Shown piece after piece: positions 63,637 through 64,000 of a stretch of 64,000 bases of DNA. The translations under genes were made by a program, and so were the position numbers. The notes below the pieces were generated by a model. That model was given only the letters and a program-made list of their open reading frames with translations, ran no database searches and had not been told where the DNA came from. Each line of letters starts with the position of its first letter. The stretch's first letter is position 1. The stretch is from Acridotheres tristis (taxonomy: Eukaryota; Chordata; Aves; Passeriformes; Sturnidae): positions 14,891,449-14,955,448 of the forward strand of contig CM072894.1 of the NCBI GenBank assembly GCA_037013685.1, read 5' to 3'.

Positions 63637-64000
63637 GTAAGACACAGTGTGACTGCAGCATGGGCTCTCTTAGGAGTAATATGTTTCCCTTGAACAGATG
63701 TAGTGTCCACACTGAAGCTCTGAAGTTGTGATCTGTGCAGGAATTTCTGGTTCCTCTTTAGATCTTTTACTGGTAGTTCTCAATTTTTTGCATGCTCAAA
63801 TGCAAGAAGAATAAATTGGCCTTCTGGCTAAGTAGGTTCTGTCTTCATAACTTGACTGCAATTGTTAGAATGGGAACATACCCTGATTACAGTACAGTTA
63901 CATAAAATTTGATGTAGGAGTGAATTCTGTGTTGGATAAGCATGACATCTTGACATTTAGTATCCTTTAATCTTTGAGTATATTCTGCATTTTTATAGGA
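63637..64000 (+). other. Start of intron 82 (window ends inside)
   Basis: AT-rich intronic sequence with no further exon seen. Confidence 0.6.

Noticed and set aside
1..64000. tRNA, rRNA, bacterial operon or viral elements
   Set aside because: None seen. The whole window is accounted for by one intron-rich vertebrate gene plus one CR1 fragment and simple repeats.

Overview
The window is one stretch of a vertebrate titin (TTN) gene, read entirely on the + strand. Every real coding segment is a titin exon: splice acceptor and donor sites bracket each one, the reading phase carries across every junction, and the translation is a chain of roughly 86 immunoglobulin (I-set) domains plus known titin unique sequences. 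The gene runs off both ends. Short introns, an antisense CR1 LINE fragment at about 12101-12310 and the sequence style suggest a sauropsid, most likely a bird. The species cannot be fixed from the window.

Layout. (1) 67-13291: 21 exons of the Z-disc edge and proximal I-band. They hold an SP-rich linker, a 1.7-kb multi-Ig exon and a run of one-Ig-per-exon modules. By position they match human exons 24-44. (2) 13978-17145: three phase 1-1 exons, each a linker plus an Ig. The first two have the lengths expected of novex-1 (125 codons) and novex-2 (193 codons). The third (173 codons) has no counterpart that I know of in the human exon order. (3) 17574-17630: a conserved 19-codon exon. (4) 18710-25188: the novex-3 terminal exon, 2159 codons ending in TAA. 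It carries six Ig domains, a 72-bp coding minisatellite and an S/T-P repeat region, followed by a 3' UTR. (5) 29242-31764: the cardiac N2B exon, made of two Igs, the N2B unique spring sequence and a third Ig. (6) 32444-61781: the proximal/middle tandem Ig segment. After three leading Igs come three six-module super-repeats (34787-42085), three ten-module super-repeats (42294-60007) and a trailing two-module remnant (60519-61781). (7) 62704-63636: the start of the N2A element (I80-type Ig and the N2A unique sequence); the window ends in the next intron.

How the parts work together. Tandem Igs act as the compliant chain of the sarcomeric I-band, and the N2B unique sequence and N2A element are its special spring and signalling segments. 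Alternative splicing sets length and stiffness. Almost every exon here is a multiple of three in phase 1-1, so it can be skipped without a frameshift. Using the novex-3 exon instead of splicing on to N2B ends the protein early as a small Z-disc/I-band titin.

Most notable: the extra novex-type exon, the perfect tandem repeats in novex-3, and a roughly 110-nt, pre-miRNA-like hairpin in the intron before 33782. Human exon numbers are inferred by counting from the novex-3 (48) and N2B (49) anchors, not from alignment. Exon boundaries were read by eye from splice consensus and frame.
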